DNA of 64,000 bases, from positions 82,201 through 146,200 of the forward strand of contig NZ_AUIJ01000008.1 in assembly GCF_000423645.1 (NCBI RefSeq), written 5' to 3'. Made by a program: the position numbers and the translations under genes. The notes beneath the pieces were generated by a model. It searched no databases. It saw nothing but the letters and a program-made list of their open reading frames with translations, and was not told where the DNA came from. This document shows positions 24,292 to 32,710 of this stretch, piece by piece. Each line of letters starts with the position of its first letter. The stretch's first letter is position 1. This stretch comes from Sediminimonas qiaohouensis DSM 21189. GTDB lineage: Bacteria > Pseudomonadota > Alphaproteobacteria > Rhodobacterales > Rhodobacteraceae.

Positions 24292-26044
24292 CCTCCTGCA
24301 CCGTGACGCCCGGACCCGCCCAAACTCATTCGACCCCGAGACTCGAACGGTTTCGGCGGTCATCGCGACCCCTACGCCCGTGCCGCGCCGGGACGCTCGG
24401 GGGCCGTTCTTCGAAGTCCTGACGGCTGACACGCTCGACCTGTCAGCGTCCGAAAGCCTTCCCGTCCTCGACTCACATCGAACCGCGTCGGTTCGAGACC
24501 AGCTTGGGCGGGTTCGGTCCATCGCCCAGGAGGACGGCAACATCGTGGCCGTCCTGGAGATCACGTCCGCCGAAGATGCCGCCCCCGTGGTGCAGCGGAT
24601 CGCGGACGGGACCGTCACCGGAGTCAGCATCGGCTACCGCGTGGCGGGATGGACCGAAAAGACCACGCCAGAGGGGCGCGTGAAGACCCCGACCCGCTGG
24701 CACATCACCGAGGTCACCTTGACCTCATCCCCGGCGGACCCGTCCGCCAGAATCCGGCAGAAAGGAAACGACATGCCCGACACGACCCCCGAAACGGTTT
24801 CGCCGGAAGCGGCGGAACAGACCCGGCGCAGCGACATTCGCACGCTGGTGCGCGAAGCCCAGCTTGGTCCCGAGATCGCTGACGACCTCATCGACGCGGG
24901 GGCAGACATGACCCGTGCCAAGGCCGAGGTCTATGACGCGGTGCAGGAGCGCCGTCGCTCGGCCCCGATCATTCGCACCCACACGGCGCAGAACGATGAC
25001 CCGGCGGTCATTACCCGTCGTCAATCGGATGCTCTGGCAACCCGCATGGCGGGCGGTGAGTGCCCCGAGGATGCCCGGCAATACCTGGGCTTGACCATGC
25101 GGGACGTGGCGACGGAAAGCCTCCAGCGGGCCGGTGTTTCGACCCGTGGCATGAGCGCCGACGAGGTGTTCACCCGTGCCGCTGCCCACACCACGTCCGA
25201 CTTCCCGCTCCTGGTATCGAACGCCATGGGCAAGGTTGCGCTGGACAGCTACCGGGCCGCCGAAAGCCCGCTCAAGACCCTCTGCCGTCAGCGCACGCTG
25301 CCGAACTTCAAGGAGTCCACAGCGATCCGCCTGGGCGAAATGGGGCGGCTGGAAGAGATCGCCGAAAATGGCGAGATCACCCACACGTCGCGGGCCGAGA
25401 ACGGCGAAACCATGCGCCTCAAGACCTTCGCGCGCGGCGTCACCGTTTCCCGGAATCTCTTGATTGACGATGACCTGGGGATGCTCGGCGACACGACCGC
25501 TGCCCTTGGCGAAGCCGCTGCTCAGACCGAGGCCGACATTCTGGTCGACCTCATCACCAGCAACCCGAACTTGTCGGACGGCACGGCAGTGTTCGACGCC
25601 AGCCGGAGCAACATCGGTTCCGCCGCTGCGCCGTCTGTGTTCGCACTCACGGCGGCACGGCAGGCCATGCGGACCCGCACCGGCCTGGACGGGAAGACCA
25701 TCATCAGCGCCACCCCGCGCTATGTTCTGGTGCCTGCCGATCTGGAGACCGAGGCCGAACAGGTTCTCGCCACCATCCAGCCGAACGCCACCAGCGACGT
25801 GAACCCGTTCGGCGGCAAGCTCACGCTTCTGGTCGAGCCCCGGCTTCCGGCGGACACCTGGTATGTGTTCGCGGACACCGCCCGACTTGCGGCGATGCAA
25901 TACGCCTACCTCTCCAGCGCCCAGGGTGTGCAAATCCAGCGCACCGAGGCGTGGGATACGCTCGGGATGAAATTCCGGGCCTTCCTCGACTTCGGCGCGG
26001 GCTGGCTCGACTGGCGGGCGGCTCACCAGGTGCCGGGGGCGTAA
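24281..26044 (+). CDS. Prohead protease fused to major capsid protein
   Basis: 587 residues in one frame. Residues 1-165 are a prohead protease with a VLDSHR element near residue 64 and VTGVSIGYRV and WHITEVTLTSSPADP motifs of the U35-type family. A helical linker at about 170-290 would act as the scaffold or delta region. The rest is an HK97-like major capsid protein (TSDFPLLVSNAMGKVALDSYR, ARGVTVSRNLLIDDDLGML, QTEADILVDLI). Protease-capsid fusions of this kind are known. The protease must cut itself from the coat after assembly; the likely site is in the linker. Confidence 0.9.
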   Translation: MTNDLLHRDARTRPNSFDPETRTVSAVIATPTPVPRRDARGPFFEVLTADTLDLSASESLPVLDSHRTASVRDQLGRVRSIAQEDGNIVAVLEITSAEDAAPVVQRIADGTVTGVSIGYRVAGWTEKTTPEGRVKTPTRWHITEVTLTSSPADPSARIRQKGNDMPDTTPETVSPEAAEQTRRSDIRTLVREAQLGPEIADDLIDAGADMTRAKAEVYDAVQERRRSAPIIRTHTAQNDDPAVITRRQSDALATRMAGGECPEDARQYLGLTMRDVATESLQRAGVSTRGMSADEVFTRAAAHTTSDFPLLVSNAMGKVALDSYRAAESPLKTLCRQRTLPNFKESTAIRLGEMGRLEEIAENGEITHTSRAENGETMRLKTFARGVTVSRNLLIDDDLGMLGDTTAALGEAAAQTEADILVDLITSNPNLSDGTAVFDASRSNIGSAAAPSVFALTAARQAMRTRTGLDGKTIISATPRYVLVPADLETEAEQVLATIQPNATSDVNPFGGKLTLLVEPRLPADTWYVFADTARLAAMQYAYLSSAQGVQIQRTEAWDTLGMKFRAFLDFGAGWLDWRAAHQVPGA

Positions 26045-26047
26045 CCC

Positions 26048-26269
26048 ATGGCCTTGACCATCGACCAGCTTACCGCGGCGCGTGACGCGCTCCTGGACGC
26101 CCGAGCTTCGGGCGTCCGGGAAGTGCGGGACCAGAACGGCGAGTCCATCACCTACAAGGGCGACCGTGAGATGGCTAACGCTTTGGCCGCGCTCGACCGC
26201 GAGATCGCCCAGGCGACGGGGCGGGCGGCACCGACAACCCTCCGATTCAGAACCTCGAAAGGAACCTGA
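26048..26269 (+). CDS. Head-tail joining protein, gpW-like
   Basis: 73 residues, three bases after the capsid gene. The pattern LTAARDALLDARASGVREVRDQNGESITYKGDREMANALAALDREIAQA matches the small gpW/gpII joiners (helix, beta hairpin, helix). This protein closes the portal and prepares the head for tail attachment. As no tail genes follow, it would be the point where a helper's tail is joined. Confidence 0.8.
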   Translation: MALTIDQLTAARDALLDARASGVREVRDQNGESITYKGDREMANALAALDREIAQATGRAAPTTLRFRTSKGT

Positions 26270-26270
26270 C

Positions 26271-26600
26271 ATGAAGAACTATGTGCAACCTGGTGAGAAC
26301 ATCACCGTGACCGCAGAAGCCGCCGCGTCGTCTGGCGACGGCGTGAAGGTCGGAACCCTCTTCGGCATTGCCTCGGGTGACGCCGAGGTCGGCGACCCGC
26401 TGGTGCTGGTGACCGAAGGCGTGTTCGAGATGCCGAAAGTCGCGACCGATGACATCGCCGTCGGTGCCGCCGTCTACTGGCGCTCCAGCGACGGGCTGGT
26501 GACGACCACGGCGACCAGCAATACCAAAGTGGGCGTGGCGATCATGGCCGCTGGTAACCCGTCCAGCGCCGTCCGCGTCCGCTTGAACGGCACCTTCTGA
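26271..26600 (+). CDS. DUF2190 family capsid decoration protein
   Basis: 109 residues from the ATG at 26271, preceded by AAAGGA. The sequence is Ala/Val/Gly-rich beta structure (MKNYVQPGENITVTAEAA, GTLFGIASGDAEVGDPLVLV, VGVAIMAAG), matching DUF2190 proteins, which are found beside capsid genes and are thought to cement or decorate the shell. It follows the joining-protein gene with one base between. Confidence 0.85.
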   Translation: MKNYVQPGENITVTAEAAASSGDGVKVGTLFGIASGDAEVGDPLVLVTEGVFEMPKVATDDIAVGAAVYWRSSDGLVTTTATSNTKVGVAIMAAGNPSSAVRVRLNGTF

Positions 26601-26604
26601 TCCG

Positions 26605-26814
26605 ATGAACGCCCCGGCCACCATCACGTCCAACCTGCTGCGCCTTCACCGGGCGCGAGACAAGGTTGCGCGTCTGGTGGTGGCCGATGCGGTCTATGCG
26701 CCGATTTTCCAGCGCCTGGAAGCCGAGATCGCCGAGGCCGAGGCGGCGGAAGACGTTGTGGCGCGCGCTCGGGCCGTCGCTCAGAAGGCCAGCGGTGCAA
26801 GAATCTCCCGCTGA
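26605..26814 (+). CDS. Small helical protein at end of head operon
   Basis: 69 residues, predicted to be one or two long helices rich in Ala and charged residues (LLRLHRARDKVARL, EAEIAEAEAAEDVVARARAVAQ). It begins four bases after the DUF2190 gene and overlaps the end of the oppositely oriented integrase gene by 34 bases. No family recognised. Its place in the operon suggests a structural or assembly role. Confidence 0.5.
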   Translation: MNAPATITSNLLRLHRARDKVARLVVADAVYAPIFQRLEAEIAEAEAAEDVVARARAVAQKASGARISR

Positions 26815-28049
26815 TAGTCAAGCGTGGCCCCGTCACCATACTCTTCACGGGTGAGCCGGTGGCCCATCAAGTCCCGCCGAACCCGTTCGTCCACCTTGGC
26901 CGCAAGCAAGCGGTCTTCAAAAGCGTGTCGCAATGAGTAGAGAGAATGTCTGTCCGACTCCAAGAGCCCGTTTTCCCGAAGATACTTGTTCACCGCCCCG
27001 GACAAGCCCGCCTTGTCGCGGTATCGCGGAAAACCGTTCGGAAAGCCGCGCATGGCCTCAAGGCTCACGCCGGTCAGGGCGATCCTTCGGCGCGCGCGGC
27101 GGCTCTTGAGTTGCCGCCCGACCGGCTCAATGGAAATGTGGGGCACGTTGTCTTTCAAATGGATCGTCTCGGGCGTCAGGCTGGCAATCTCCGACGGCCT
27201 GCACCCGGTGTTGACCATGACCAGCACGATTGCGCGAGCTTCATCGTTCAACCCGTCCAGCGCCCCCGGCTTCAACAGATGATCCCGAATCCACGTCACC
27301 GAGAACGGCGGGCGTTTCTTGGCCTCGCCTTCTCTCAAGGACAGGTCGGACAGGGGCAGAACCAGCCCGAGGCGCTTCATGCGATTGACGGTCTTGAGCA
27401 CGTCGCCCAGATGAATCAGGTCCTTGTTCGCACTGTTGGGCGTCAGGTCTTCATCGGCGATGCGGTCAATCCACCAGTCCCGGAAGGCCAGCATATCGTC
27501 GCCCGTGATCTGGGGCAGTGGCCTGTCGCCTACCACGTCCACGAAATTCTTAACGGCCTTGATCCTCGGGTTCTTCCATCGGCGAAGCTGGTCTTCGCTC
27601 TTGCCCAGGGTCTTGTCCTTGGTCAGTCCCCAATAGAGATCGAGTGCCCGAGTGACCGTGACCGGCGGCTCGGAGACACCGCCCAGGAGCGCCGCCGCCT
27701 CCACGGGGTTTGGTTCGCCCTTGTGTTCGGGCACGGCCTCGACACGCTCCAGAAGCTCGGCGACGGGCAGGGCTCCAACCTTGGCGGCGGGCAGGAAGCG
27801 GAAGCCCCGACGCTCGGCCAACTCCCGCGCCGCCTGGAAACGGCGTTCCGCGTCTTCGGTATCCCCGGCAAGGCGCGCTTCCCAGGCTTCGATAAGCTCC
27901 GCCCAGGCGGCTTCCGCCTTGAGCTTTGCCAGTTGCTCGGAGTCCGTGTGGAGGCTCTGGGAAACCAATTCACGCGGTTCTATGGGCGCGAACCTCTTCG
28001 GCACCCGGCGGCGCAAATGGTAGGTCTTCCCGATTTTCTTGAGTGCCAT
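26781..28049 (-). CDS. int: Tyrosine integrase
   Basis: 422 residues. The catalytic part shows the expected residues: Arg in NTGCRPSEIASL, the SLRHAFEDRLL box, His in LMGHRLTREEYGDG, and a Tyr in TLDYQREIL near the C-terminus. The N-terminal region (MALKKIGKTYHLRRRVPKRF) resembles the DUF6538-type start seen in alphaproteobacterial phage integrases. It integrates the element into the tRNA-Ser 3' end. After excision and circularisation it would be divergent from the primase gene across attP. Confidence 0.92.
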   Translation of the reverse strand: MALKKIGKTYHLRRRVPKRFAPIEPRELVSQSLHTDSEQLAKLKAEAAWAELIEAWEARLAGDTEDAERRFQAARELAERRGFRFLPAAKVGALPVAELLERVEAVPEHKGEPNPVEAAALLGGVSEPPVTVTRALDLYWGLTKDKTLGKSEDQLRRWKNPRIKAVKNFVDVVGDRPLPQITGDDMLAFRDWWIDRIADEDLTPNSANKDLIHLGDVLKTVNRMKRLGLVLPLSDLSLREGEAKKRPPFSVTWIRDHLLKPGALDGLNDEARAIVLVMVNTGCRPSEIASLTPETIHLKDNVPHISIEPVGRQLKSRRARRRIALTGVSLEAMRGFPNGFPRYRDKAGLSGAVNKYLRENGLLESDRHSLYSLRHAFEDRLLAAKVDERVRRDLMGHRLTREEYGDGATLDYQREILAPLAF

Positions 28050-28083
28050 GACTACACCTCGGCGGCGGACGATGTAGCAAAAA

Positions 28084-28092
28084 TGTGGACAA
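28084..28092. repeat. Candidate integrase arm site, right end
   Basis: TGTGGACAA, the same nine bases as the pair at 15807-15827, lies between the integrase start and the tRNA. The remaining 28050-28183 bases are AT-rich and probably carry the integrase promoter. Confidence 0.5.
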
Positions 28093-28183
28093 ATAAGTGG
28101 TCAATTGTCAACTGCCTGTTTAGAGAGCAGTCGCCTAAGCGCCTGAAATTATTGAATTTAATACTCAAGCAGGGGAAGTTTTT

Positions 28184-28197
28184 TGGCGGAGAGAGAG
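28184..28197. repeat. Right attachment repeat (attR), inside tRNA-Ser
   Basis: Same 14 bases as attL; here they are the acceptor-stem 3' strand and CCA of the tRNA. Integration therefore leaves the tRNA whole on this side. Confidence 0.85.
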
Positions 28198-28273
28198 GGA
28201 TTCGAACCCTCGAGACGGTTTCCCGCCTACACACTTTCCAGGCGTGCGCCTTCGACCACTCGGCCACCTCTCC
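28184..28273 (-). tRNA. tRNA-Ser (anticodon GGA)
   Basis: A 90-base class II tRNA with encoded CCA. The acceptor stem GGAGAGG pairs with TCTCTCC, the anticodon loop contains CTGGAAA, and the T-arm loop is GGTTCGAATCC. The long variable arm is typical of tRNA-Ser. It reads UCC and UCU codons. Its 3' end serves as the attachment site of the satellite. Confidence 0.95.
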
Positions 28274-28408
28274 GTCGGGCGCGTTGTAGCGTTACACACA
28301 ACCCGAATGCAAGACCCTGAAACCGCCGTGGCGGGGAATTGTATCCGGCGGCACAATCCAACATAATCAGGCTTCGCAAGGCGTTGCAGTCAGGACCATG
28401 GATCAGTG

Positions 28409-29590
28409 ATGAACACCGACGACAGTTCTTCCCCGGAACAGATCGCCCCGGCGTCCCGGGACGCGCCGCCGCGGCTGGCGGACAGTCGTCGCTCGGACCC
28501 TTATCGCCTGCAAACCGGGGCTTTGGCGGTCATCGCCTTTGCCGTGGTGCTGTTCTTGCTGGTACAGGCACGTTTCCTGCTGATTTCGCTGGCTACGGCG
28601 ATCGTGCTGTTTTCGCTGACCAGCGATGCGATCAACTCGATCGCGCGGCTGCGAATCGGGCCGGTGCGGGTGCCCAACTGGATCGCCAGCATCGTTGCGC
28701 TTTTGCTTATTTCCGCGGCACTTCTGACGCTGACGTCGATTATCCTGGCACAGATCAACACCGTTCTGACCACGACACTGGCTTATTCCGAAGAGGCGCC
28801 GGCGGCGATCGCGTCGCTGTTCGCCTGGGTCAACGAGGACGCCGAGCGCGCCGTTTTCAGCGCGGTCAGCACCCTGGATGTGTCGGGATACCTGCGCGCG
28901 CTGGCGGCGCAGGCCGGCAACCTGATGCAGGGCACGGTGCTGGTGATCCTGTTCGTCAGCTTCCTGTTCGCCGAACGCATCTGGTTTTCCACCAAGCTGG
29001 AAAACTTTTTTGGCAACACCGAGCAGGCCGAGAAGGTCTCGCAGATCGTCGGCTCGATCATTCACCGGGTGAACTACTACCTCCTGGTCAAAACCCTCGT
29101 CAGTGCGGTGACCGGCCTCATGGTCTACGGAGTTGCACGGTTCCTTGAACTGGACCTTGCCGGCGCATTGGGCATCCTGACCTTCGTGCTCAATTTCATC
29201 CCCAATGTCGGCTCGATCGTGGCGACGGTGCTGGTGGCGCTGGTGGCCTATGTGCAACTGGGCGAGCCCGGCGTAACCCTGATCGTGTTCCTGACGGTGG
29301 GCGCGATCCAGTTCGTCAACGGCAACCTGATCGATCCGATGCTGATGGGGCGGGCGCTCAGGCTGTCATCGTTCGGGATCATCATCAGCCTGGCGTTCTG
29401 GGCGGCGGTATGGGGTATTCCCGGCATGTTCCTGTCGGTGCCAATCATGGTGGCGATGATGATCGTGTGCAGCCACGTGCCCGCGCTGCGCCCGGTGGCG
29501 ATCCTTTTGTCGCGCGAGGGGCTGCCCGAGCCCGATAGCGAGTTGCACAAGAAGGGCGTCCTGCATCAGCCGCCCCCCCACAAGGGCTAG
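28409..29590 (+). CDS. AI-2E/PerM family membrane transporter
   Basis: About 393 residues; GTG at 28406 and ATG at 28409 are adjacent candidate starts. The protein has a proline-rich N-terminus, then paired helices (YRLQTGALAVIAFAVVLFLLVQARFLL), a long soluble middle and a C-terminal membrane block (LELDLAGALGILTFVLNFIPNVGSIVATVLVALVAY) typical of the family. Family members have been linked to autoinducer-2 export or ion exchange, so the substrate is open. It converges on the alanyl-tRNA editing gene. Confidence 0.82.
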   Translation: MNTDDSSSPEQIAPASRDAPPRLADSRRSDPYRLQTGALAVIAFAVVLFLLVQARFLLISLATAIVLFSLTSDAINSIARLRIGPVRVPNWIASIVALLLISAALLTLTSIILAQINTVLTTTLAYSEEAPAAIASLFAWVNEDAERAVFSAVSTLDVSGYLRALAAQAGNLMQGTVLVILFVSFLFAERIWFSTKLENFFGNTEQAEKVSQIVGSIIHRVNYYLLVKTLVSAVTGLMVYGVARFLELDLAGALGILTFVLNFIPNVGSIVATVLVALVAYVQLGEPGVTLIVFLTVGAIQFVNGNLIDPMLMGRALRLSSFGIIISLAFWAAVWGIPGMFLSVPIMVAMMIVCSHVPALRPVAILLSREGLPEPDSELHKKGVLHQPPPHKG

Positions 29591-29599
29591 GCCGCCCGT

Positions 29600-30325
29600 T
29601 CAGTCGTCCAGGTGCAGGTTCACGCGCCGGTTCTGGCGGCCTTTCTTTTCGATCTTACCGATCCGCACCCGCCCAATTTCGGATGTGCGGGCCACGTGGG
29701 TGCCGCCGCAGGGTTGCAGATCGACCTGGGTCTCGCCTTCGCCAATACGGATCAGGCGCACGCGACCTGCGCCCATGGGGGGTTTGACCGACATCGTCTT
29801 GACCATCTCGGGCCGCGCCTCAAGCTCGGCGTCGGTGATCCAGTCCTCGCTCACCGGCAGGTCGCGGTCGATGATCTCGTTCAGGCGAGCCTCGATCTCG
29901 GCCTTGTCGCCGGGGGCCTCGGGCATGTTGAAATCCAGCCGCCCTTTCTCCGCCCCGATGGAGCCGCCAGTCACCGGCAGCGGGATCACAACCGACAAAA
30001 GATGCAGCGCCGTGTGCACCCGCATGTGCCGATACCGCCGGTCCCAATCAAGGGTCTGCGTCACCTCGGCCCCGACAGCGGGCAGCGCGCCGGGCTCGGA
30101 CGGGACAAGGACGACCTGCTCGGGCGTCTCGCCCTTGATGGCCGTTGCTATGGCGATCGAACCGCCGTCCCATTCCACCGTTCCGCTGTCGCCCGGCTGT
30201 CCGCCGCCGGTGGGGTAGAACACGCTCTGATCCAGGATCAGGCCACCTTCGGGCGTGTGCGCAACCACGCTGGCCGGTGTCTGTTTCATGTAGGTATCCT
30301 GTCGGTACAGAGGTGTCGTTGTCAT
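29600..30325 (-). CDS. Alanyl-tRNA editing protein, AlaX type
   Basis: 241 residues. The metal-binding motifs of the editing domain are intact: HTALH near residue 101 and CGGTH near residue 208, together with FYPTGGGQPGDSG near the N-terminus. The enzyme frees serine or glycine wrongly attached to tRNA-Ala, in the cytoplasm. It lies three bases after the mechanosensitive channel gene, at the end of the long minus-strand run from cfa. Confidence 0.88.
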   Translation of the reverse strand: MTTTPLYRQDTYMKQTPASVVAHTPEGGLILDQSVFYPTGGGQPGDSGTVEWDGGSIAIATAIKGETPEQVVLVPSEPGALPAVGAEVTQTLDWDRRYRHMRVHTALHLLSVVIPLPVTGGSIGAEKGRLDFNMPEAPGDKAEIEARLNEIIDRDLPVSEDWITDAELEARPEMVKTMSVKPPMGAGRVRLIRIGEGETQVDLQPCGGTHVARTSEIGRVRIGKIEKKGRQNRRVNLHLDD

Positions 30326-30328
30326 GTC

Positions 30329-32710
30329 TCAGTCTCCTTTGAGGACCTCGGGATTGCGCAGCCAAACGTCGCGCTGTGCAAAGGGGATTTCGATGCCTTC
30401 CTCGGCGAACCGGGCCGCGATCTGGTGGTTCATTTCTGAGTGCACGTTCATCACCCAGTTCACATCGCGCAAGATCGCCCGGATCTCGAAATTCAGCGCA
30501 TCCGCCCCAAAGCCCCGGAACAGGACGTATGGCGGCGGGTTCAGCGCGACCATCGGGTGCGCCTTGCCGATCTCAAGCAAGATCTCCTCGACCTTGTGCG
30601 TATCGCTGCCATAGGCCACGCCCACGGGCACGATTACCCGGCCGACCGTATTGCCACGGGTGTAGTTGGTGACCGTTCCGCTGATCAGGTCCGCGTTCGG
30701 CACGATGACATCGGTGCGATCGAACGTCTCGATCCGGGTCGAGCGGACCGAGATCGATTTGACATAGCCGTGCTGCCCTCCCACCTCGATCCAGTCGCCT
30801 TCGGAAATCGGCCGTTCGATCAGCAGGATGATCCCCGAGACGAAGTTCGACACGATATTCTGAAGGCCGAAACCGATACCAACCGACAGCGCCCCGGCCA
30901 CGATCGCCAGCGACGACAGATCGATCCCCGCGGCCGTGATCGCGATCACGGCGGCCAGGAATATGCCAACATAGCCCATGCCGGCGACGATGGCGTTCTG
31001 CCCGCCCTGGTCTATCTTGGTCTTCGGCAGGACAGAGCCCCGCAACGCCCCCTGCATCATCCGCGTCAACACGTAGCCCATGGCAAACACCAGGGCGAAT
31101 GTCAGGAAATCAGTAGGCGAAATGCGCGTATCGCCAATCACGAACCCTTCGCGGAATTGCGTCCATATCTCCAACAGCGAAGTCAGCCGCGCGCCCCAGA
31201 CAAGCGCAACAACAGGCAGCGCCGCCAGCGTCAGGATGAACCCCACGATCACCGGCAGCAGGGCCTCGCCCGCGCCATCGTCGGTTTTCATCACCAGCGA
31301 ATAAAGGTCAGTCACCAGCTGTTGCAGGATCAGCACCGCACCAAACAGGGCCAGGGTCAGGATCGAAGGATAAATCAGGGCAGTGGCCGCCGCGCCATAC
31401 CCGGTCGCCGCCATCAGCGGCGCCGCATAGGCCACCAGGATCCCCAGCCGCGACAGCACCGAAATGATGCGCAGGCGGTAATTTTGCTCGATAGCGGTTT
31501 CCGAGGCCTCGGTATCCTCGCCGAACACCTCGCTGATCCCCAGCCGCAGGCCATGCGTCAGCCGGTATAGCAGCAGCGCGGACACAACAATGACAGGAAA
31601 CCCCGCAACAGCGTCGGTTTCGGGGGTGAAATCGACGGCCTCCCCCACGCGTTCGATCACGTCCTGCACCACCAGCAGAACCGACAGCGCCTCGATGTTG
31701 AAGCGGATCCCCGCCCGGTATCCCTCGCCGATATTGACCGCGGCCTGCTTGTCCCCTTCGGGAAACAGCCGCCCGGCCAGCCACCACCCGATCAACAGCG
31801 TCGCACCCCAGCGTGACAGCCCGTCAACGATGACAGTGCTCCGCAACCCGATCAGGCCTGATGAGAACAGCGCCTCTTCCAGAACCACGATCCCCAGCAG
31901 CGGCAACACCACCTGCCCCAGAGAGATCAGGAATTCCCACACGCCACGCCCACGGTGCAGCTGGCGATGCGCCCGCTCGCCGATGCGCTTGGCCCAGGCC
32001 CGCCCCCGCAGCAGCAGCACGATCCCCACCAGCGCCAGCACCAGCGTCTTGGGTAGCTCGGATTTGACCGCGTCGCGCTGCACGGTGTTGCCCCATCCAT
32101 TGGCCACTTCGCGGATCACCGCGCCCGACGCGCCCGACACCTGGGTCAGGGCGCCGGGCCAATGCACGGGGTTGAGCGGCGATGGCCCGCGCGACAGCAA
32201 TTCGCGCGACTGGCGGTCGCGAATGATCCTGTCGATCTCGGACACCAGGCCATTGGCCCGCGCATAGGCTTCTTCGGCGGCGACAACCGGCGCGCGCAGT
32301 TTCTCAAGCTGCGCGTTCAGCTCCTTGCGGCGCTCGGCGATCTCGGCGGGTTCGCTTTCGCCCTCCCCCGGCGCGGGGCCAAGTGCATCGATCTGCTGCT
32401 TGATCGTATCAATGCGCGCCTTGTTGGCGTTCTGCGCATCCAAGAACACCTGCCGCCAATCGGCGATCTGTGCGCGCAGCGCCTCGAACGCCACGTTCGA
32501 GGCACGGCCCGCCTGTATCGCCTCTTCGGCGCGGTTGGCCGTTCGCGACCATTCCTCGTAATCGGGGCGCTGCTGGTCGGCCGCGCTGTTGGCTTCGGGC
32601 GGTGGCTGCAGCGGTTGTTGCGCAAGCGCAGGACCGGCCACCAACGCCAGCAACAGCCCGACCAGCGCCAGCGCGTGCCGCACCGCCCGGAAGGCCGCGG
32701 CGGGGCTCAT
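30329..32710 (-). CDS. Large MscS-family mechanosensitive channel (DUF3772)
   Basis: 793 residues from an ATG that shares a base with the cysK stop codon (TGATG); a longer upstream frame runs through cysK and is a shadow. It begins with a signal peptide (ALALVGLLLALVAGPALAQQ), then a periplasmic coiled-coil domain of about 200 residues (DUF3772 type), many membrane helices, and the MscS core (GIGFGLQNIVSNFVSGIILLIERP, GDWIEVGG). It would release solutes on osmotic downshock. The stop-start overlap means translation is coupled to cysteine synthase. Confidence 0.88.
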   Translation of the reverse strand: MSPAAAFRAVRHALALVGLLLALVAGPALAQQPLQPPPEANSAADQQRPDYEEWSRTANRAEEAIQAGRASNVAFEALRAQIADWRQVFLDAQNANKARIDTIKQQIDALGPAPGEGESEPAEIAERRKELNAQLEKLRAPVVAAEEAYARANGLVSEIDRIIRDRQSRELLSRGPSPLNPVHWPGALTQVSGASGAVIREVANGWGNTVQRDAVKSELPKTLVLALVGIVLLLRGRAWAKRIGERAHRQLHRGRGVWEFLISLGQVVLPLLGIVVLEEALFSSGLIGLRSTVIVDGLSRWGATLLIGWWLAGRLFPEGDKQAAVNIGEGYRAGIRFNIEALSVLLVVQDVIERVGEAVDFTPETDAVAGFPVIVVSALLLYRLTHGLRLGISEVFGEDTEASETAIEQNYRLRIISVLSRLGILVAYAAPLMAATGYGAAATALIYPSILTLALFGAVLILQQLVTDLYSLVMKTDDGAGEALLPVIVGFILTLAALPVVALVWGARLTSLLEIWTQFREGFVIGDTRISPTDFLTFALVFAMGYVLTRMMQGALRGSVLPKTKIDQGGQNAIVAGMGYVGIFLAAVIAITAAGIDLSSLAIVAGALSVGIGFGLQNIVSNFVSGIILLIERPISEGDWIEVGGQHGYVKSISVRSTRIETFDRTDVIVPNADLISGTVTNYTRGNTVGRVIVPVGVAYGSDTHKVEEILLEIGKAHPMVALNPPPYVLFRGFGADALNFEIRAILRDVNWVMNVHSEMNHQIAARFAEEGIEIPFAQRDVWLRNPEVLKGD

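Larger units (their letters stand above)
15721..28197. mobile_element. Integrated phage satellite with capsid genes, in tRNA-Ser
   Basis: The element is bounded by the 14-bp duplication of the tRNA-Ser(GGA) 3' end at 15721-15734 and 28184-28197. Inside are a tyrosine integrase next to the tRNA, a primase-helicase, terminase small and large subunits, portal, a protease-capsid fusion, a head-joining protein, a DUF2190 protein and a few unknown genes. No tail, baseplate, lysis or recognisable repressor gene is present. All recognised frames are intact, which argues against a decayed prophage. The content and the roughly 12.5 kb size fit capsid-forming phage-inducible islands, which package themselves in their own heads and take tails from a helper phage. 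Host induction and mobility are untested. Confidence 0.8.

Noticed and set aside
24725..26272. 515-residue minus-strand frame
   Set aside because: Antisense shadow of the protease-capsid fusion.
15721..28197. Gene transfer agent or decayed prophage
   Set aside because: A gene transfer agent would include tail genes and no integrase with att repeats; a decayed prophage should show broken genes, but the recognised frames are complete.
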